In this document: positions 23,787 to 26,954 of the stretch, in pieces
How positions within the stretch are numbered: position 1 is the first letter of the stretch
Layout of the letters: the number at the start of each line of letters is the position of its first letter
Assembly (NCBI GenBank): GCA_900542315.1
Contig: UQMV01000032.1
Coordinates: 1-26,954, forward strand
Direction: 5' to 3'
Origin: an uncultured Collinsella sp.
Lineage (GTDB): Bacteria > Actinomycetota > Coriobacteriia > Coriobacteriales > Coriobacteriaceae
DNA length: 26,954 nt
Made by a program: the position numbers and the translations under genes
Notes under the pieces: model-generated
Database searches by the model: none
What the model was told of the DNA's origin: nothing
The model's input: only the letters and a program-made list of their open reading frames with translations

Positions 23787-23957
23787 CTAGTCATTGGGGA
23801 CGTTCTTAAACGACTAGTTGTTGGGGACAGTCTTCCCAGATGGCATGTGGCACTTGGGGACGTTCCTTTTGCGCCGGCTGTTTGGGACGATCCTTTTCGG
23901 CCGCTCGCGAAGAGCGTCCCTCTCGACTGGTCATTTAAGAACGTCCCCAATGACTAG
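23787..23957. repeat. 171-bp inverted-repeat element C
   Basis: A perfect 24-bp terminal inverted repeat (23787-23810 and 23934-23957, beginning CTAGTCATTGGGGACG) extends a further 7 bases with two mismatches. Inside are degenerate copies of TTGGGGACGTTC at 23794, 23821, 23854 and 23882. No gene is present. It looks like a MITE or REP-derived element. Confidence 0.75.
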
Positions 23958-23969
23958 TTTGAGGCCTGT

Positions 23970-24194
23970 GGCCAAAAAATAGCAAATATGAGTACTGTTA
24001 CTTTTTTAGTAACAGCGATTTTGAATTAAAAAGGCCGGTCTTGGCCTTTGTGTCAGGTTTTAGAAGGATGCATCGGCATTTTTCGTCCAGCCACGCAATC
24101 GTTAATGCACAGATAGAATAGATTTGTACATTATCTTTCACGCCTAAAATGAAACGCCGTTTGTGACAGTACTCACAAACGGCGTTTTTTGGCC
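23970..24194. repeat. Inverted-repeat element B (family A/B)
   Basis: A 225-bp AT-rich element bounded by 28-bp inverted ends (23970-23997 and 24167-24194). The ends match except for a 9-base block replaced in the right end. It shares with element A the GAGTACTG/CAGTACTC termini, the AGTAACAG sub-end and an interior TTGT-x2-ATTATCTT. The left end includes a hairpin, CTGTTACT/AGTAACAG. Its left edge is 12 bp from element C. No protein is evident. Confidence 0.7.
24152..24190 (+). terminator. Perfect hairpin with T6 in the right end of element B
   Basis: Bases 24152-24166 and 24173-24187 form a perfect 15-bp stem with a 6-base loop (CAGTAC). A T6 run follows on the plus strand (24185-24190). 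Read on the minus strand it is followed by CATTTT, a weaker signal, and could help end nhaA transcription about 90 bp past its stop. Confidence 0.75.
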
Positions 24195-24280
24195 ACTGGG
24201 GTGTCTGGCAGGTGGCAAGTACCACTCAAAATCGCGTTTCGCACGCGCTCGGGCAGGCTCTGGCGTCTGTTTCTACGTGC

Positions 24281-25639
24281 CTACTCGTCCTTGGGCGCGG
24301 GGTGTTTGCAGACCACGCTCATGTAAATCATGCCGAGCACGGCGGCGGTGACCGAACCGGCAAGGATGGCGGCCTTGGCAGCCAGAACCTCAAACTGGGC
24401 CGTCGGGAAGGCGAGGCCGCTGATAAGAATCGACATGGTAAAGCCGATGCCACCCAGAATGCCCACACCGGCAATCATGTGCCAGTTGACATTGCGCGGC
24501 AGCTCGCAGGCCCTAAGCTTAACCAGGGCAAACGTCATGCCAAAGATTCCGATCGGCTTGCCCAGCAGCATGCCAAAGTACACGCCGAGCGTCACCGGGT
24601 CGGTGAGTAGCGTGCTCATGTCCACGCCCACTAGGCGAACCTGTGCGTTCACGAACGCAAAGATCGGCAGAATCACAAAGTTGACCGGCGTGGAGATCAA
24701 ACGCTCCATGCGGATGAGCGGCGGAGTCACGCGGTGCATGACGCGCTCGACCCTGGTGGTCGAGACGGTAAAGTCATGCTGGCCCAAGATGTGCGCCTCG
24801 TCGTCGTAGCGGTCATCGAGCAGCGGCAGGCACTCGCCCAACCAATCAGTGAGGCTATCGAGCTTAACACCGCACTTGGCCGGGATGGTAAAGGCCAAGA
24901 TGACGCCAGCAAGCGTAGCGTGCACGCCGCTCTTGAACATGCAGAACCACAACAGCAGACCCAGTACCGAATACGGGGCGAGGCGGTAATGCTGCGTCTT
25001 GTTGAGCCACACGAGCGCGCAGGTCACAAGCGCGGCAGCGCCCAACCAAAACGGATTGGGGCTCTGACCGTAGAAGATGGCGATGGCGGCGATGGAGATG
25101 AGGTCGTCGGCGATGGCGAGCGTCGAGAAGAACACGCGCACGCCGTTGGGAACGCGATTGCCCAAAAGCGATAGCACGCCCAGCGCAAAGGCAATATCGG
25201 TTGCCATGGGGATGGCCCAACCGTTGCGGGCGCCGGCATGGTTAAAGATCAGGTAGATGCAGGCGGGAACGACAACGCCGCCCACGGCCGCCAGCATGGG
25301 AAGCATGGCCTGACGCGGATTCTTGAGCTCGCCGACCGTCATCTCGTACTTAAGCTCAATGCCCACCAACAAAAAGAAAATCGCCATGAGGAAGTCGTTG
25401 ACGAAAAGCTCAACGGTAAGACCGGCCGTAAGGTTGCCCAGACCCACATACAGCGGGGTCTCCAAAAAGTGATGGATGGCCTCGTAGGCATCGGTATTGG
25501 CGCAAATGACGGCGGCGATGGCGGCGATGACCATAACCGCGGCGGAAATCGTGCCGTTCTCGGCGATGCGCTCCCAAATGTCGTGGCGTTCAAAGCGCTT
25601 GCGCTCACGGACGTTGAACAGCTGCTCGGTTGCTGCCAT
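24281..25639 (-). CDS. nhaA: Na+/H+ antiporter NhaA
   Basis: This 452-residue membrane protein exchanges internal Na+ (or Li+) for external H+. The ion-binding aspartates are visible: D178-D179 in STLAIADDLISI (E. coli D163-D164) and D148 in PMATDIAFALG (E. coli D133). FFLLVGIELKYE and VGGVVVPACIY are family segments. It has about 12 hydrophobic helices, plus an N-terminal cytoplasmic stretch (RERKRFERHD) and an extended loop near residue 270. AAAGGAG lies 7 bases upstream of the ATG. It has its own leader, holding a terminator-like hairpin, and no partner gene. Confidence 0.95.
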   Translation of the reverse strand: MAATEQLFNVRERKRFERHDIWERIAENGTISAAVMVIAAIAAVICANTDAYEAIHHFLETPLYVGLGNLTAGLTVELFVNDFLMAIFFLLVGIELKYEMTVGELKNPRQAMLPMLAAVGGVVVPACIYLIFNHAGARNGWAIPMATDIAFALGVLSLLGNRVPNGVRVFFSTLAIADDLISIAAIAIFYGQSPNPFWLGAAALVTCALVWLNKTQHYRLAPYSVLGLLLWFCMFKSGVHATLAGVILAFTIPAKCGVKLDSLTDWLGECLPLLDDRYDDEAHILGQHDFTVSTTRVERVMHRVTPPLIRMERLISTPVNFVILPIFAFVNAQVRLVGVDMSTLLTDPVTLGVYFGMLLGKPIGIFGMTFALVKLRACELPRNVNWHMIAGVGILGGIGFTMSILISGLAFPTAQFEVLAAKAAILAGSVTAAVLGMIYMSVVCKHPAPKDE

Positions 25640-25672
25640 GGGCGGCTCCTTTCACGGGAAAGCTCCCGTCTT

Positions 25673-25708
25673 AAAAAAGCACGGCCCGCCCAAGTGGCGG
25701 CGCCGCGC
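25673..25708 (-). promoter_or_regulatory. Terminator-like hairpin (attenuator candidate) in the nhaA leader
   Basis: On the minus strand a strong GC stem (25696-25708 pairing with 25679-25691, about 12 bp with one wobble and one bulge) is followed by TTTTTT (25673-25678). It lies 34 bp upstream of the nhaA start. The ppaC gene already has its own terminator at 25847-25886, so this second one probably acts on a transcript starting between the two. Confidence 0.6.
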
Positions 25709-25846
25709 TCTAACGTATTACGCTTGCATCTAGCCTACCCTGCACGACAAGCACGCAGGCGTGGCCGAAAAGCGGAACCACAGGTTGAACATTATTTGCT
25801 CAACGGCACGGGCACGCCTGTCCAAGAGACGACGCGGCGCATGCAC
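25709..25846. other. Gap between nhaA leader hairpin and ppaC terminator
   Basis: About 140 bases with no gene. The nhaA promoter should lie here; TAATAC at 25715-25720 is one possible -10, but no convincing -35 was found. No known riboswitch core was recognised by eye. Confidence 0.3.
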
Positions 25847-25886
25847 AAAAAACGACCGGAGCGCGGGGCGTCCGCGATCCGGTCGT
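25847..25886 (-). terminator. Rho-independent terminator of ppaC
   Basis: Bases 25852-25860 and 25878-25886 form a perfect 9-bp stem (ACGACCGGA/TCCGGTCGT), with a second stem possible inside the loop. On the minus strand TTTTTT follows (25847-25852). It lies 20 bp past the ppaC stop. Confidence 0.9.
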
Positions 25887-25905
25887 GGCGTTTGGTCAAC
25901 TAAAC

Positions 25906-26829
25906 CTAGCAGGCGGCCATGATGGGGGCAGCGACCTGCTTCTTACGGGAGAGGACGCCCGGCATCCAGACGCCGTCGTGCTCGTCGGCAATGCCCAGGC
26001 CCTTCTGAGCAGCCTCGGTCTCGCCCTCGAGCAGGACCTGCGAGCCCTCCTCCATGATGTCGGTGATGCACAGGACAATGCCGTCAGCACCCTTCTCGGC
26101 GGCGTAGGCGCGCATGGCCTCGCGGATCTCGTCAATCATGCCGAGCGCGCGGCTCTTGTCGACAGTCTCGTACTGGCCGATGAGCAGCTTCTTGCCGGCG
26201 GGCTCGAACATCTTGATGTCGTTGCCGACCATCTCGGCTGCGGTGAAGGAGCCGGACGGACGGGTGAGGAAGACCTCCATGCCGAACTTGACCGGGTCGA
26301 CGCCCACCTGCTCGCCGAGCTTGGCGGCGACAGCGCGGTCGACATCGGTGGTGGTGGGGCTCTTGAGCATGAGCGTGTCGGTCATCATGGCCGAGAGCAG
26401 CAGCTTGGCCTGGACGTCGGAAAGCTCAACGCCGAGCACGCCGGCGAGCTTGGTGACGATGGTGCAGCTGGAGCCCCAGGGCAGGCAGATGTAGTGCAGC
26501 GGGCCGGCGGTCTCAAAGTCGCCGATGCGGTGATGGTCGACGACGCCAAAGACCGTGGCGTCCTTAAGGCCGGCGACAGACTGGGCAGACTCGTTGTGGT
26601 CGGTGAGGACGACGAGCTGACCGGCCTCGACGGACTCGATCACGCGGGGCTCGGCGATGCCGGCGTCGGCGAGCAGCTTGGCGGACTCGGCCGGAAGCTG
26701 ACCAAGGGCGCAGGCCTCGTAGGTGTTGCCGGCATACTCAACCTGGTTGAGCAGCTGGGACAGGACGACGGCGCTCATGATGGCGTCGTTATCGGGGTTC
26801 TGGTGACCAAAGACAAGAACGTTTGCCAT
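25906..26829 (-). CDS. ppaC: Manganese-dependent (family II) inorganic pyrophosphatase
   Basis: This 307-residue cytoplasmic enzyme hydrolyses pyrophosphate. The DHH-domain metal ligands are visible: H9, D13 and D15 in FGHQNPDNDAI, D77 in VLTDHNE, H99 in VVDHHRIGDFET, and D151 in MMTDTLMLKSPTTT. The C-terminal DHHA2 domain carries the substrate-binding SRKKQ near residue 296. GGAGG lies 6 bases upstream of the ATG. It is a single-gene unit with its own terminator. Confidence 0.96.
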   Translation of the reverse strand: MANVLVFGHQNPDNDAIMSAVVLSQLLNQVEYAGNTYEACALGQLPAESAKLLADAGIAEPRVIESVEAGQLVVLTDHNESAQSVAGLKDATVFGVVDHHRIGDFETAGPLHYICLPWGSSCTIVTKLAGVLGVELSDVQAKLLLSAMMTDTLMLKSPTTTDVDRAVAAKLGEQVGVDPVKFGMEVFLTRPSGSFTAAEMVGNDIKMFEPAGKKLLIGQYETVDKSRALGMIDEIREAMRAYAAEKGADGIVLCITDIMEEGSQVLLEGETEAAQKGLGIADEHDGVWMPGVLSRKKQVAAPIMAAC

Positions 26830-26867
26830 GGATATCCTCCACTTGATATGTGTACTTGGACGTAGCT

Positions 26868-26876
26868 ATGGTAGCA
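26868..26876 (-). promoter_or_regulatory. Extended -10 candidate for ppaC
   Basis: On the minus strand it reads TGCTACCAT, a TGn-extended -10, 39 bp upstream of the ppaC start. The -35 side runs toward the adapter and cannot be fully judged. Confidence 0.35.
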
Positions 26877-26905
26877 CGCCGATGCCGAGCCTTCGCAGAC
26901 GGAAG

Positions 26906-26954
26906 AGATCGGAAGAGCGTCGTGTAGGGAAAGAGTGTAGATCTCGGTGGTCGC
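26906..26954. other. Illumina adapter sequence (contamination)
   Basis: The final 49 bases start AGATCGGAAGAGCGTCGTGT and continue through GGGAAAGAGTGTAGATCTCG to GTGGTCGC. This is the reverse complement of the TruSeq universal adapter read-through. It is not genomic and should be trimmed. Confidence 0.97.

Noticed and set aside
23787..24194. Possible CRISPR array, because of several short repeats spaced 27-33 bases apart
   Set aside because: The repeats are short (about 12 bases), degenerate and inverted at the ends, spacing is uneven, and no cas gene is present.
23998..24225. 75-codon minus-strand open frame with several Cys residues
   Set aside because: It runs through element B and its hairpin, has no ribosome site, and its sequence is explained by the repeat.

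Overview
The window is GC-rich bacterial chromosome, almost certainly from the Coriobacteriia and probably Collinsella or a close relative. This is inferred from gene content, codon bias toward G/C, and the RicT, Tat, HypA/B, Mn-pyrophosphatase and type IA topoisomerase types seen; no rRNA gene is present to confirm it. Nearly every gene is on the minus strand, so operons read right to left. The last 49 bases are an Illumina adapter, so the right edge is an assembly or contig end and not biology.

Layout by coordinate. 1-1020: the start of nagA (cut by the window edge) behind a GntR/HutC regulator (nagR-like) with an operator-like palindrome at its own promoter. 1255-2337: a membrane-anchored SurA-like protein. 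2464-5783: a tight four-gene operon, read right to left: a beta-hydroxyacid dehydrogenase with a striking Cys/His tail, a small membrane protein, a HEAT-repeat protein and an isocitrate-dehydrogenase-family enzyme. 5876-7493: degV and long-form hpf. 7811-9173: a substrate-binding lipoprotein with a long, apparently structured leader. 9569-15101: tmk, holB, ricT, comF and a protein resembling AbiEi/DUF559 nuclease-fold proteins. 15342-16325: a plus-strand zinc-ribbon membrane protein. 16406-21541: tatA/B, tatC, hypA, hypB and a type IA topoisomerase. 21695-23380: a STAS anti-sigma antagonist and a class I aminotransferase. 23530-23784: a small plus-strand orphan gene. 24281-26829: nhaA and ppaC.

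How the genes fit together. The tmk-holB-ricT-comF block joins dTMP supply, clamp loading, RNA-processing control and a competence-type phosphoribosyltransferase; tmk, holB and ricT are also near neighbours in Bacillus. The tat and hyp genes suggest export and nickel maturation of a hydrogenase encoded elsewhere. nagR-nagA points to amino-sugar (mucin or peptidoglycan) use in the gut.

The unusual material is in the gaps between genes. There are at least three families of inverted-repeat element. One ~210-225 bp family has two copies (9322-9530 and 23970-24194) sharing termini and internal motifs. The second is a 171 bp element at 23787-23957 and the third a 69 bp element at 15205-15273. Other points are a terminator-like hairpin in the nhaA leader and a hairpin that appears to bury the comF ribosome binding site. 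I found no tRNA, rRNA, CRISPR array, integrase or transposase gene.
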